Of a stretch of 64,000 nt of DNA, positions 41,582 through 50,089 are shown in pieces. Under the pieces are notes generated by a model. The model did not search any database. It was given only the letters and a program-made list of their open reading frames with translations, and was not told where the DNA came from. Numbering within the stretch: the first letter of the stretch is position 1; each line of letters opens with the position of its first letter. This DNA is from Halopelagius longus (lineage in GTDB: Archaea > Halobacteriota > Halobacteria > Halobacteriales > Haloferacaceae), in NCBI RefSeq assembly GCF_900100875.1, contig NZ_FNKQ01000003.1, positions 310,001 to 374,000 on the forward strand, given 5' to 3'. Made by a program: the position numbers and the translations under genes.

Positions 41582-42220
41582 ATGACCGACGATAGAACCG
41601 ACGAGCGACGGCAACTCGTCGAACGACTCGAACGTCGGGGACACGTCGAGAATCCGAGGACGCTCGACGCCCTGCGGTCGGTCCCCCGCCACGAGTTCGT
41701 CCCCGACGGGTCCCGACGCTCCGCGTACGCGGACAGACCGCTCTCCATCGGGCAGGGACAGACCATCAGCGCGCCCCACATGGTCGGCGTGATGGCTGAC
41801 CTGCTGGACCCGGACCCGACGGACCGCGTCCTCGAAATCGGGACGGGGTGCGGCTACCACGCCGCGGTGACCGCCGAACTCGTGCCCGAGGGCCGCGTCT
41901 ACAGCGTCGAGTACGAGCCCGAACTGGCCGAACGCGCCCGAGAGACGCTCGAATCGCTGGGCTACGACAACGTCTCGGTCCGCACCGGCGACGGCCACGA
42001 TGGGTGGCCCGAACACGCCCCGTACGACGGCGCGTACCTGACCTGCGCGCCGCCGGAGGTTCCGCCGGCCGTCCGCGAACAGGTCGAACCCGGCGGCGTC
42101 GTCGTCGCGCCCGTCGGGCGGGGCCGCCAGCGACTCGTCACCGTCGAGAAGCGGGAGGACGGAACGGTCGAGCGGTCCGAACACGGCGGCGTCAGGTTCG
42201 TCACGATGAGCGGCGGATAG
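41582..42220 (+). CDS. pcm: Protein-L-isoaspartate O-methyltransferase
   Basis: A 212-residue PCMT that methylates abnormal isoaspartyl residues in aged proteins using SAM. It has VPRHEFVP, LSIGQGQTISAPHMV (substrate loop), VLEIGTGCGYHAAVTAEL (SAM motif I), VYSVEYEPELAERAR, GDGHDGWPEHAPYDGAYLTCA and PVGRGRQRLV. All blocks are those of the classic enzyme. It starts at ATG 41582, three codons inside the longest frame. It is followed 54 nt later by another methyltransferase gene, and the three run in one direction like an operon. Confidence 0.95.
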   Translation: MTDDRTDERRQLVERLERRGHVENPRTLDALRSVPRHEFVPDGSRRSAYADRPLSIGQGQTISAPHMVGVMADLLDPDPTDRVLEIGTGCGYHAAVTAELVPEGRVYSVEYEPELAERARETLESLGYDNVSVRTGDGHDGWPEHAPYDGAYLTCAPPEVPPAVREQVEPGGVVVAPVGRGRQRLVTVEKREDGTVERSEHGGVRFVTMSGG

Positions 42221-42274
42221 CGGCTGGTAGGGGAAACCGGGCCGACTTTGCCGGTCGGCGGCGTCGAGAGAGAC

Positions 42275-43225
42275 ATGCCGACCCGAGACAGTTCGTCGCG
42301 CGACGTGGAGGAACTCGTCTTGCTTTGGGCCGCCCGCCGGAGCGGCGTCCTCGACGCCGTTCTCGACACCGCCGGGACGCCCGCGGAGGCGGCCGAGGCG
42401 GCGGACGTGACGGAGGAGGCGGCCGCAGTCGTCGTCGAATCGCTCGCGGACCTCGGGTTCGTCCGCGACGTGGGCGGCGAGTACGAGATTACGAACCGCG
42501 CGCTCGGATTTTTAGCGAAGCGAGACGTGCGCTCCATCGGTCGTCTGCCGCACGCGTTGGACCTGCTGGACCTCTGGAGCGACCTGCCGGAGACGATGGC
42601 GACGGGCGAGACGCCCGAGTTACCCGAAGACTGGACGCGAAACCGCCTCGGGGCGCACGCCGCGACGGACGACGCGGCGGTGCGCGCCCGCGTCACCGCG
42701 GCGGTGCGCGAACGACCCAACGCAGAGCGAGTCGCGGACCTCCTCGGCGCGTCGGGGACGTACGCGACGGAGTTCGCCGCCCGCGGGTTCGAGACGACGC
42801 TGGTCGACGACGGAGCGTGCGTCGAGGCGGTCGAACCGATGGTCCGCCACCGCGGCGTCCGAACCGTCGCCGCCGACGTTCCGGGCGAGTTGGGCCTCGA
42901 CTCGGGGTCGTTCGGCCTCGCGTTCGCCGCCGACGCGACGAGTCGGCTCGACCCCGCGGAGAACCGCGCGCTGTTCGACGCGGCGTTCGACGCCCTCGAA
43001 CCGGGCGGGACGCTCGTCATCGTGGACGTCCTCCGCGACGGGTCGCCCGAATCGGTCGGCGCGCGGGTGCGCGCCCTCGGCGTCGGACGGGGCGACGCCT
43101 ACCCGGAGGCGACCTACCGCGAGTGGTTGGAGGACGCCGGGTTCGCGGGCGTTGCTTGTAAATCCGTGCCGGGAGACGCCCGGACGGCGGTTATCGCCCA
43201 CCGGCCGGAGCGTGCGGTTGATTAG
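42275..43225 (+). CDS. SAM methyltransferase with winged-helix dimerisation domain
   Basis: A 316-residue protein of O-methyltransferase-like architecture. The N-terminal 90 residues are a winged helix (LLWAARRSGVLDAVLDTAG, EEAAAVVVESLADLGFVRD), and the C-terminal SAM domain contains VADLLGASGTYATEFAARGFE, TVAADVP, FGLAFAADATSRL and ALEPGGTLVIVDVL. Motif I is degenerate (LLGASGTYA instead of VDVGGGTG), so SAM binding should be checked. The start at 42275 begins MPTRDSSSRD. The gene is sandwiched between the two PCMT-like genes, with a 21-nt gap to the second. Confidence 0.8.
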   Translation: MPTRDSSSRDVEELVLLWAARRSGVLDAVLDTAGTPAEAAEAADVTEEAAAVVVESLADLGFVRDVGGEYEITNRALGFLAKRDVRSIGRLPHALDLLDLWSDLPETMATGETPELPEDWTRNRLGAHAATDDAAVRARVTAAVRERPNAERVADLLGASGTYATEFAARGFETTLVDDGACVEAVEPMVRHRGVRTVAADVPGELGLDSGSFGLAFAADATSRLDPAENRALFDAAFDALEPGGTLVIVDVLRDGSPESVGARVRALGVGRGDAYPEATYREWLEDAGFAGVACKSVPGDARTAVIAHRPERAVD

Positions 43226-43246
43226 GGCGCACGCCCGAGGGCGAGT

Positions 43247-44005
43247 ATGGATACCGCCGCATTGCGCGAGGACATGGTCGACGGCATCGAACACTCGATG
43301 GACGTCGACGAGTCCGTGAGCCTCGCGATGCGAACTGTCCCTCGACACCCGTTCGTCGAGGAGACGCCGTACGACAACCGGGCCTCCGACTACGAGGGGA
43401 CGACGGTGCTGGCCCCCGCCCTCGCCGCGCGAATGCTCTCCGCACTGAACGCAACCGACGGCGACGAGGTGTTGGTCGTCGGCGCGGGCGTCGGCTACAC
43501 CGCCGCCGTCTTGGCCGAACTCGTCGGCGAGAGGTACGTCCACGCCGTCGATATCGACCGCCAACTCGTCTACGCCGCCCGCTCGAACCTCGAATCGGCG
43601 GGCTACGGCGGCGTCCTCGTGGACCGCCGCGACGGCGCCGACGGCCTCCCCGAGTACGCCCCGTTCGACCGCATCCTCGTCGAAGCCGCGGCCATCAACC
43701 CCCCGCGGAAACTCGTCGCGCAGTTGGCCGACGGCGGCCGCCTCGTCATGCCGATGGGCGGCCCGGAGCAGACGCTCGTCTCCGTCACCCACGAGGGCGA
43801 AATCGAGGAGAAACACGGACCCGTCGCCTTCCGACCCCTCCTGGTCGAGGGCGAACAGCGGAGCGGTCCCACGCGCAACCGCACCGAACGCGAGGACGCC
43901 GAACGGGCGCAACCCGACTCGGGCTACTTCGCGCCGAGCGGGTGGGAACAGGAGTGGATAGACTGGGACGAACGGCTGAGCGGACGACAGCGGCGGCGGC
44001 GGTAG
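43247..44005 (+). CDS. PCMT-like methyltransferase, divergent paralog
   Basis: A 252-residue PCMT homolog. It has RTVPRHPFVEETPYDNRASD, a changed substrate loop (EGTTVLAPALAARMLSALN where classic PCMT has GQGQTIS-PHM), VLVVGAGVGYTAAVLAELVG, VHAVDIDRQLVYAARSNLES and EYAPFDRILVEAAA. The C-terminal tail of about 65 residues, ending in YFAPSGWEQEWIDWDERL and a basic stretch, is extra. The loop change suggests that the substrate is not the usual isoaspartyl peptide. Haloarchaea often carry this second pcm-like gene next to pcm. Confidence 0.88.
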   Translation: MDTAALREDMVDGIEHSMDVDESVSLAMRTVPRHPFVEETPYDNRASDYEGTTVLAPALAARMLSALNATDGDEVLVVGAGVGYTAAVLAELVGERYVHAVDIDRQLVYAARSNLESAGYGGVLVDRRDGADGLPEYAPFDRILVEAAAINPPRKLVAQLADGGRLVMPMGGPEQTLVSVTHEGEIEEKHGPVAFRPLLVEGEQRSGPTRNRTEREDAERAQPDSGYFAPSGWEQEWIDWDERLSGRQRRRR

Positions 44006-44011
44006 TCCTCC

Positions 44012-44188
44012 TCAGAACGACGTGTCGTCCAGCGCCGTCTCGAAGAGGGCCACGAGGACGAACGCGCCCGCGAGGATGGCGCTCTCGACGAGGCCGTACT
44101 GAAACGGATACACCGTTAGTCCGAAGAGACCGACGGCGCCGAGAAGGAACGCGCCGCAGACGAGGAACGCTTTCGTCGGCGAGACCAT
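44012..44188 (-). CDS. Small membrane protein (58 aa)
   Basis: A 58-residue protein beginning MVSPTKAFLVCGAFLLGAVG, with two membrane helices (residues 7-28 and 34-50) and an acidic end. It has no known domain. It starts at ATG 44186-44188 on the minus strand and its stop is 7 nt from the stop of the PCMT-like gene. The upstream sequence contains ggagtaaattcttaagcggg, a possible TATA region. Confidence 0.6.
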   Translation of the reverse strand: MVSPTKAFLVCGAFLLGAVGLFGLTVYPFQYGLVESAILAGAFVLVALFETALDDTSF

Positions 44189-44274
44189 ACTCGAAATACG
44201 CTTTCTCCCGCTTAAGAATTTACTCCCCCGAAACGGTGTACGAAGCCCGTCCCGGCGAGTACCGTCGCCAGACG

Positions 44275-45372
44275 CTACGTCTTCATCCCGCTTCCCGTCA
44301 GCGGAATCACCACGTCGTCGGTGGCGTCGATGACGCCCCGTTCGCGGTACTCCCGGAGGGCCGCGGGCGCGACGGCGGAGGTGGATTCGACGTAGAACCC
44401 GCGGCCGTGGAGGGCGTCGAGTTCGCGTTCCACCGCACCCTCCGAGAGGGCGATGGCGTCGCCACCCGTCTCCTCGATGGCGTCGAGAATCTGGTCTTTG
44501 CGGACGGGCTCTCGTATCTGGATGCCGTCGGCCGCGTCGTTCTCGCCCGCCGCCGCGTCCCGTCCGTGCAACGCCTCCGCGATAGGGGCGTATCCGGCGG
44601 CCTGCGCGCCCAAGAAGCGCGGCATCTCGTCTATCCAGCCAGCGTCGGAGAGGGCACGGAAGCCGCGGTAGGCGCCGAGAAACAGCGTCCCGTGGCCGAG
44701 GGGCGAGACGACGGCGTCCGGGGCCGACCAGTCTCGCTGGAGGACGACTTCGTAGGCGAACGTCGCCGTCCCGGCGAAGAAGGCGGGGTTCCACGCGTGG
44801 GAGGCGTACCAGCCGTCGCCCGCGCGGACGGCGTCGAGGCAGGCGTCGGTCACGTCCTCGCGGGACCCCTCGACGCGGACCGGCGTCGCCCCCGCGCGTT
44901 CGACGGCGCGGAGTTTCGTCGCCTTGACCGCCGCGGGTACGTACACGTCGGCGTCGATGCCGGCGCGGGCGGCGTAGGTGGCGATGGCCGCCCCCGCGTT
45001 GCCCGAGGAGTCCTCGACGACTCGTTCGACGCCGAGTTCGTCGGCGACGGAGAGCGTCACCGTCGCCCCGCGGTCCTTGAACGACCCCGTGGGGAAGACG
45101 TACTCCAGTTTGAACGACGCGCCCCACTCGGGCGCGTCCACGAGGGGCGTCAGTCCCTCGCCGAGGGTGACGTTCGGACCGACCGGGAGAAAGTCGTCGA
45201 ACGACCACAGTCCCCGGCGGGCGTCGAACGCGTCGGGGGCGGGCGCGGGGCCGTCGGGTCGGAAGTCGGCGGCGAAATCCAACGGCGCGCCGCAGTCACA
45301 GCGCCACGTCCACTCGGCGGGTTCGTTACCGCAGTCGGAACAGCGGAGTCGGAGTTCGGGAGGCAGCGCCAT
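44275..45372 (-). CDS. thrC: Threonine synthase
   Basis: A 365-residue PLP-dependent enzyme that makes threonine from O-phosphohomoserine. It has an N-terminal zinc ribbon of four Cys (CSDCGN and CDCGAP), then GLWSFDDFLPVG, LGEGLTPLVDAPEWG, TGSFKDRGATVTLSVA with the PLP Lys, DSSGNAGAAIATYAARAG, and the glycine-rich HGTLFLGAYRGF. The zinc ribbon is usual in archaeal ThrC. The gene starts 2 nt after the stop of the upstream deacylase gene, so they form a tight operon. It links functionally to ilvA at 54.5 kb, which consumes threonine. Confidence 0.92.
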   Translation of the reverse strand: MALPPELRLRCSDCGNEPAEWTWRCDCGAPLDFAADFRPDGPAPAPDAFDARRGLWSFDDFLPVGPNVTLGEGLTPLVDAPEWGASFKLEYVFPTGSFKDRGATVTLSVADELGVERVVEDSSGNAGAAIATYAARAGIDADVYVPAAVKATKLRAVERAGATPVRVEGSREDVTDACLDAVRAGDGWYASHAWNPAFFAGTATFAYEVVLQRDWSAPDAVVSPLGHGTLFLGAYRGFRALSDAGWIDEMPRFLGAQAAGYAPIAEALHGRDAAAGENDAADGIQIREPVRKDQILDAIEETGGDAIALSEGAVERELDALHGRGFYVESTSAVAPAALREYRERGVIDATDDVVIPLTGSGMKT

Positions 45373-45374
45373 CG

Positions 45375-46331
45375 TCAGACGGTGTCGATGTCCGTGCCGA
45401 CCGAGCAGACGTACTCGCCGGTGGCGACCTGCGGGAGGCGGCGGCACCGCCAGAAGATGCCGGGACCGTCGGCGGTGACGCGCGCCTTCAGGCCGCCGAA
45501 GACGTCCGTCACCTCGAACAGCACGTCGCCGACGGAGACGGAGTCGCCGAGGTCCTTCTTGAACCGCACCAGACCGCCCGAGGGCGACCCGTACTGGTCG
45601 AACCCCTTCGCGCGGGTCTGGGACGTGGATTCGACCGACCCGTCGAGGAAGCCGTACCCGCGGAGGACGTTGTAGACGCCGTCGACGCCCTTCCGGATGC
45701 TCTCTTCGTCCCACCCGACGGCCCCGCCGAGTTCGGGGTCGATGGTCGGGATGCCGTCGTCCGGGCCGGCGCGGGCGAGTTGTCCGTCCGGGCCCTTCTG
45801 GTCGAGGATGTAGCCGCACCCGAACGTCTTCGCCAGTCGGAGACACTCGCTGTGGAGGCGGTGGTGGCGGCCGCAGCGGACGCGAACCTCGTCTATCATC
45901 CGACTCGTCGACCCCTGATGGAGGTCCACGATGATGTCCGCGCGGGAGGCCACGTCGTACGTCGCCGCGGCGATACGCTCGGAGGACGTGCCGTTCTCGT
46001 CGCCGGGGTACGCGCGGTTCATCTTCGTGTCGTCGATGGGGTTTCTGTGCTCTGCGACCTGAAACGCGTGGTAGTTGACGATGCCGACGACGAGTATCTC
46101 GCCGACGACGTCGTTCGGATCCAGTTGGGGGACGACGCGCTGAATCACGCCGACACCGTTCAGTTCGTCGCCGTCGGACGCCGCCTGCAGGTAGAGCGTC
46201 TTGCCGTCTCGCGCGCCGTTTATCACGGCGACCGGGAGCGCGACCGGGCTTCCGTCTCGCGCCTCTCCCACTTCGAGCCGACCCGTCGCAATCTCTCCCG
46301 GGGCCGCGCTCGCACTTCCGAGCGTGGTCAT
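45375..46331 (-). CDS. Succinylglutamate desuccinylase/aspartoacylase-family deacylase
   Basis: A 318-residue zinc hydrolase of the AstE/AspA (M14-related) group. The metal-binding residues appear in AASDGDELNGVGVIQRV (D-x-x-E) and IIVDLHQGSTSRM (D-L-H). The typical region VVGIVNYHAFQVAEHRNPIDDTKMNRAYPGDENG carries the Asn-Arg substrate residues. The C-terminal 90 residues form a beta-barrel (KKDLGDSVSVGDVLFEVTDVF). The substrate may be an N-acyl amino acid, but no pathway partner besides ThrC is present. The two genes overlap closely enough to be translationally coupled. The start is ATG 46331. Confidence 0.88.
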   Translation of the reverse strand: MTTLGSASAAPGEIATGRLEVGEARDGSPVALPVAVINGARDGKTLYLQAASDGDELNGVGVIQRVVPQLDPNDVVGEILVVGIVNYHAFQVAEHRNPIDDTKMNRAYPGDENGTSSERIAAATYDVASRADIIVDLHQGSTSRMIDEVRVRCGRHHRLHSECLRLAKTFGCGYILDQKGPDGQLARAGPDDGIPTIDPELGGAVGWDEESIRKGVDGVYNVLRGYGFLDGSVESTSQTRAKGFDQYGSPSGGLVRFKKDLGDSVSVGDVLFEVTDVFGGLKARVTADGPGIFWRCRRLPQVATGEYVCSVGTDIDTV

Positions 46332-46485
46332 TACTCGTCTGTCGGCACCCCCACCCTTTAGGGGTTCGGTCTGTGACACCGCAGACGGCGACGTACGCCG
46401 CCGCGAGTGGGTCACCCGCCGCGGAGGGGCCTCGGCGGTTCCGCCGACCGGGACTGATTTGACGGACGCAGGAGAGGGGACGCAC

Positions 46486-47814
46486 ATGGCGCGCGAGGAG
46501 ACGGCCGAACCGGACGCGTTCTCGTCGTTCCGACGCTTCTTCGCCCTCGACGGCGACGTACTGGTTCTCTCGGCGGCGATGTTCGCGTTCAGCCTCGGGT
46601 TCCAGATGACCGGACGCTACATGCCGCGGTACATGAGCGTCCTCGGCGCGGGGAGCCTCGCAATCGGGCTGTACGGGAGTTTCGGCAACCTCATCAGCGC
46701 CGTCTACCCGTACCCCGGCGGCGCGCTCTCGGACCGCATCGGGTCCCGGACGGCGCTGACGGCGTTCGGCGTCGCCTCGACGCTCGGGTTCGTCGTCTGG
46801 TTGTTCGCCGACGCGTTCGGCGTCCTCACGATACCGGCCTTCGAGGTGGGGCGGTACGCGGCGGAGCCGGTCGTCCTCCCCGTCGGCATCTTCCTCGGCC
46901 TCCTGCTCGCGCAGGCGTGGAAATCGTTCGGGCTGGGCGCGACGTTCGCGATAGTGAAACAGAGCGTCCCGGCGGACCGTCTGGCGACGGGCTTTGCGAG
47001 TACGGAGACGTTCCGCCGGACGGCCTTTCTGCTCGGGCCCCTCCTGGCCGCGGGCGTGTTGACGCTCTATCAGTTCGAGTTCGGCTTCCGCGTCGTCTTG
47101 GCCGTCGCCGCCCTGTTCGGCCTCGTCGCCACGGCGGCGCAGTACGCCCTCTACGACGCGTCCAGGGACTCGTTCGGGAAGTCCTTCGAGGGCCTCGACT
47201 CGGTGCTCGACGACCTGCAGTCGATGCCGCCGGAGCTTCGACCCCTGCTGGTCGGCGACACCCTCGTCCGCTTCGCCAACGGGATGGTGTACGTCTTCTT
47301 CGTCATCGTCGTCACCGAGTTCCTCGAAGTCGGCGTCACCCTCCCCGCCGTGGGGTCGCTCTCGCCGGACGCGTACTTCGGCGTCCTGTTGGCCGTCGAG
47401 ATGGCTATCGCCCTCCTCACGATGGTGCCCGTCGCCAAACTCGCGCGGCGCGTCGGCCTCAAACCCGTCGTCGCCGTCGGGTTCGCCGTCTACGCGATAT
47501 TCCCGGTGCTGCTCGTCAACGCGCCCGCGAACGCCGCCGTCGTCGCTCTCCTCTTTGCGTTCTCCGGCCTCCGGTTCGCCGGCCTCCCGGCGCACAAGGC
47601 GCTCATCGTCGGACCGGCCGAAGAGAACGCCGGCGGGCGCGTCGTCGGCTCGTACTACCTCGTCCGCAACGTCGTCGTCATCCCCTCCGCCGCCGTCGGC
47701 GGATGGTTGTACGCGGCGTCGCCGGAGTTGGCGTTCGGCGCGGCGACGGCGGTGGGCCTCCTCGGGACGGGCTACTTCCTCGCCTTCGGCCGGGAGTTCC
47801 CGGCGTACGCGTGA
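46486..47814 (+). CDS. MFS transporter
   Basis: A 442-residue major facilitator with 12 predicted membrane helices and the loop motif DRIGSRTALTAFG (usual G-x-x-x-D-R-x-G-R-R/K) between helices 2 and 3, and RVGLKPVVAVGF between helices 8 and 9. It probably exports or imports a small compound by proton or sodium antiport; the substrate is unknown. The start at 46486 (MAREETAEPD) is preferred because the frame upstream is Ser/Pro/Arg-rich. It diverges from the deacylase gene and is followed by a small membrane protein. Confidence 0.92.
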   Translation: MAREETAEPDAFSSFRRFFALDGDVLVLSAAMFAFSLGFQMTGRYMPRYMSVLGAGSLAIGLYGSFGNLISAVYPYPGGALSDRIGSRTALTAFGVASTLGFVVWLFADAFGVLTIPAFEVGRYAAEPVVLPVGIFLGLLLAQAWKSFGLGATFAIVKQSVPADRLATGFASTETFRRTAFLLGPLLAAGVLTLYQFEFGFRVVLAVAALFGLVATAAQYALYDASRDSFGKSFEGLDSVLDDLQSMPPELRPLLVGDTLVRFANGMVYVFFVIVVTEFLEVGVTLPAVGSLSPDAYFGVLLAVEMAIALLTMVPVAKLARRVGLKPVVAVGFAVYAIFPVLLVNAPANAAVVALLFAFSGLRFAGLPAHKALIVGPAEENAGGRVVGSYYLVRNVVVIPSAAVGGWLYAASPELAFGAATAVGLLGTGYFLAFGREFPAYA

Positions 47815-47870
47815 ACGGCGTCGGCGGCGACGGCGATGGAGATTTGACGGACCGAGAACAACCCACACTC

Positions 47871-48161
47871 GTGAGTGACGAGGTTCCGGAGCGTCCGCCG
47901 TCGGGCGGACTCGTCGAGGCGTTAGACGTGCCGCGGAACGCCGCAGTCGGCGTCGCCGCCGGCGTTACCCTCGCGGCGGGCGCGTACCTGTTCCGCGTGT
48001 TAGAACTGTTCGGCCCCTTCGCGGGGACGAGAGCGTACCCGGTTCTCGGGCCGGAAGGCTGGTTCGGCATCCTCGCGTTCGTCCTCGCCACCTCGACGGC
48101 GCTTCTGGTGACGACGCTTCTGACCGTCGTCTCCGTCTACCGCCTCGCAAAAGACGTGTGA
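47871..48161 (+). CDS. Small membrane protein (96 aa) after the MFS gene
   Basis: A 96-residue protein starting at GTG 47871 (MSDEVPERPPSGGLVEALDV). It has two membrane helices, AAVGVAAGVTLAAGAYLFRVL and WFGILAFVLATSTALLVTTLLTVV, joined by a short loop. An alternative GTG at 47811 overlaps the MFS stop codon (GTGA) and would couple the two genes. I do not recognise the family. The close position suggests that it accompanies the transporter. Confidence 0.65.
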   Translation: MSDEVPERPPSGGLVEALDVPRNAAVGVAAGVTLAAGAYLFRVLELFGPFAGTRAYPVLGPEGWFGILAFVLATSTALLVTTLLTVVSVYRLAKDV

Positions 48162-48162
48162 G

Positions 48163-48534
48163 TTACCGCATCGACCGGTCGTCGAGCCGTTCGACGCCGA
48201 CAGACCCGTCGCGGTGGACGGTGACGCGGAGACCCTCGTACTCGAACGAGACGTTCACGGACTGCGTCGTCGTGAGCGACGAGAGCGCGTCGATATCGAC
48301 GAGTCCCGCGAGCGGTTCCAACTCCATCGGACTTCGGTCGAGTTCGGCGGCGACTTCGCGGACGATTCTCACGCCGATGTCGTCCGCCCCGCTCGTACCC
48401 GAAGACGTGCCGCCGGGTTCGGTCACTCGCCTCGACACCTCATCTCGCGTCCGCGTCGTCCTGCGCGGTACGCCCGTCCCTGTCTCCGACCGCGAGTAAC
48501 GAAAGAATCCACCCTGTCCATTGGTACTGAGCAA
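48163..48534 (-). CDS. HalOD1 output-domain protein
   Basis: A 123-residue protein. The first 45 residues are an unstructured basic-and-polar stretch, and the rest is a HalOD1 domain: DIGVRIVREVAAELDRSPME, LEPLAGLVDIDALSSL, and a beta hairpin ending VTVHRDGSVGVERL. HalOD1 is a haloarchaeal domain found alone or fused to receiver domains, proposed to be an output module in signalling, with an unknown biochemical role. Here it is stand-alone. Its stop is 1 nt past the stop of the converging 96-residue membrane protein gene. Confidence 0.88.
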   Translation of the reverse strand: MLSTNGQGGFFRYSRSETGTGVPRRTTRTRDEVSRRVTEPGGTSSGTSGADDIGVRIVREVAAELDRSPMELEPLAGLVDIDALSSLTTTQSVNVSFEYEGLRVTVHRDGSVGVERLDDRSMR

Positions 48535-48635
48535 GCAGACGAGCTACAATAAGTTGGGCGTTTCTATGTCCAGGTGTTTAAGATACGGTCGGAAGTGGCG
48601 ACGAAAGGGCCGTCGAAAACGGTTCGAGGCGACGA

Positions 48636-49886
48636 TTACTCGTCGAACAGTTGCGGGTCGCCGGTGGCCTCGCCGAGTCGTTCGGCGCCGGCGCGGGTGC
48701 CCTTCGCGATGACCACGTCGCCGGGGAGCAGTTCGGTCTCCGGGCCGGGCTGAATCACCCACTCGTCGGCGTCGTTCGGCGCGTCGGCGGCCGGGGGGCG
48801 TTCCCGCCGGACGGCGATGACGCGCATCCCCGTCTCCGTCTTCACCCGCTTCTCTCCCAGCGTCGCGTTCGCGAGGGTGCTCCCCTCGGCGACGGTGAGG
48901 CGGACGATGACCTCGTCGGACTCCTCGACGGCGACGGCGACGACGGGGTGGGCGTTGAGTCCGCGGAGGACGCCCTCGCTGATTTCGAGTGCGGCGTCGG
49001 AGATGACCTCCGTCGCGGAGGCGAGGTGGACGAGTCCGCGGAGCTGAACCGGGTCTTCGACGCGGCTCGCCGCCCGGAGCACCCACGCCTCGAAGCGCGA
49101 CTTCAGCGCGTCCACCTCCGCCTCCAACTCGTCTACCTCCTCGGCGACGCCCTCGCTGTCGAACAGAATCGCGCCGTACGCGAGGTCCACGGCGAGTTCG
49201 CTCATGTCCTTCATCAGGATTATCGAGTCGACGGCGCGTTCGAGGTCCTCGATGGGCGGGTCGGCGACCGCCGGCGGTTCGTACGGGACGCCGGCCACCG
49301 TCTCGTAGACGGCGGCGACGCCCTCCTGCGCGCCGCGGAGGAGGAGCACGTCGTTCTCTCGCAGTTGGGTCTCCCGGTCGGGATTCGTTATCCACCGGCG
49401 CTTGCCCGTCGCGGAACGGCGGCGGATGGCGATGACGCGGACGCCCGTCTCCGTCTCCATGTTGATGTCGCCGAGGGTGCGGCCGTCGTACGGCGAGTCG
49501 GCGGCGACGGTGGCGCGCACCAGCATCTCGGCGGCCTCCGGCAGGGCCGCCCGGATGGCGTCGGGGAGGCCGATGTCCTCCAAGACGACCTTGGCGATGT
49601 CGCCCGCCGCGTTGGATATCTTCTCGGCCGCGCCGATGACGCCGAGGACGGGCGCGAGTTGCTCGGCGTCCTCGGGGTTGCGCGCGGCCATCAGGAGGCT
49701 CATCCGCCCCTGCAACTGGAGGATGTCCATCCGCTCTTCGAGCGCGAGAACCTCCCGCGCGATGTCGTCGCTCCCGTTGAGGACGGCGGAGTACGAGAGG
49801 TCGATGAGGAGCTCTGCGGTGTCTTTCATCTCCGAGAGCACCTCCTTCACGCTGACCGGTTCGTACTCCACGTCCGCTGGGTCCAT
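48636..49886 (-). CDS. Tandem PhoU/TrkA-C domain protein (potassium channel regulator type)
   Basis: A 416-residue cytoplasmic protein made of two similar halves. Each has a PhoU-like helical domain (DTAELLIDLSYSAVLNGSDD; SELAVDLAYGAILFDSEG) followed by a TrkA-C/RCK-C domain (GDINMETETGVRVIAIRR and REL; EKRVKTETGMRVIAVRRE and VVIAKGT). RCK-C domains bind small ligands such as c-di-AMP or ions and regulate potassium uptake. There is no channel pore, so it is probably a regulator of a Trk-type transporter encoded elsewhere. The ATG is at 49886. Confidence 0.88.
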   Translation of the reverse strand: MDPADVEYEPVSVKEVLSEMKDTAELLIDLSYSAVLNGSDDIAREVLALEERMDILQLQGRMSLLMAARNPEDAEQLAPVLGVIGAAEKISNAAGDIAKVVLEDIGLPDAIRAALPEAAEMLVRATVAADSPYDGRTLGDINMETETGVRVIAIRRRSATGKRRWITNPDRETQLRENDVLLLRGAQEGVAAVYETVAGVPYEPPAVADPPIEDLERAVDSIILMKDMSELAVDLAYGAILFDSEGVAEEVDELEAEVDALKSRFEAWVLRAASRVEDPVQLRGLVHLASATEVISDAALEISEGVLRGLNAHPVVAVAVEESDEVIVRLTVAEGSTLANATLGEKRVKTETGMRVIAVRRERPPAADAPNDADEWVIQPGPETELLPGDVVIAKGTRAGAERLGEATGDPQLFDE

Positions 49887-50089
49887 GTGTCGGGATGGGC
49901 GGCGGACCGTGATAAGGCTTGGTAGCGACGCGTTACCCGCACCCCGCGCGGTGGACGGACGTTGGGATGTCGCCGTCGTCTCCTTTGTGTGCTATAAGTT
50001 AACGTTGGTCTATGACCCAAAAGAGACAAAAGGAAATAGTTTGGGGTGAACGATAACGCTTTTTTGAGAGGGACGGGAACCGTTTGGGT

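Noticed and set aside
44275-47868. A 1197-residue open frame on the minus strand
   Set aside because: Only its last 365 codons (threonine synthase) have a family match. The rest is the antisense shadow of the deacylase and MFS genes in GC-rich DNA.
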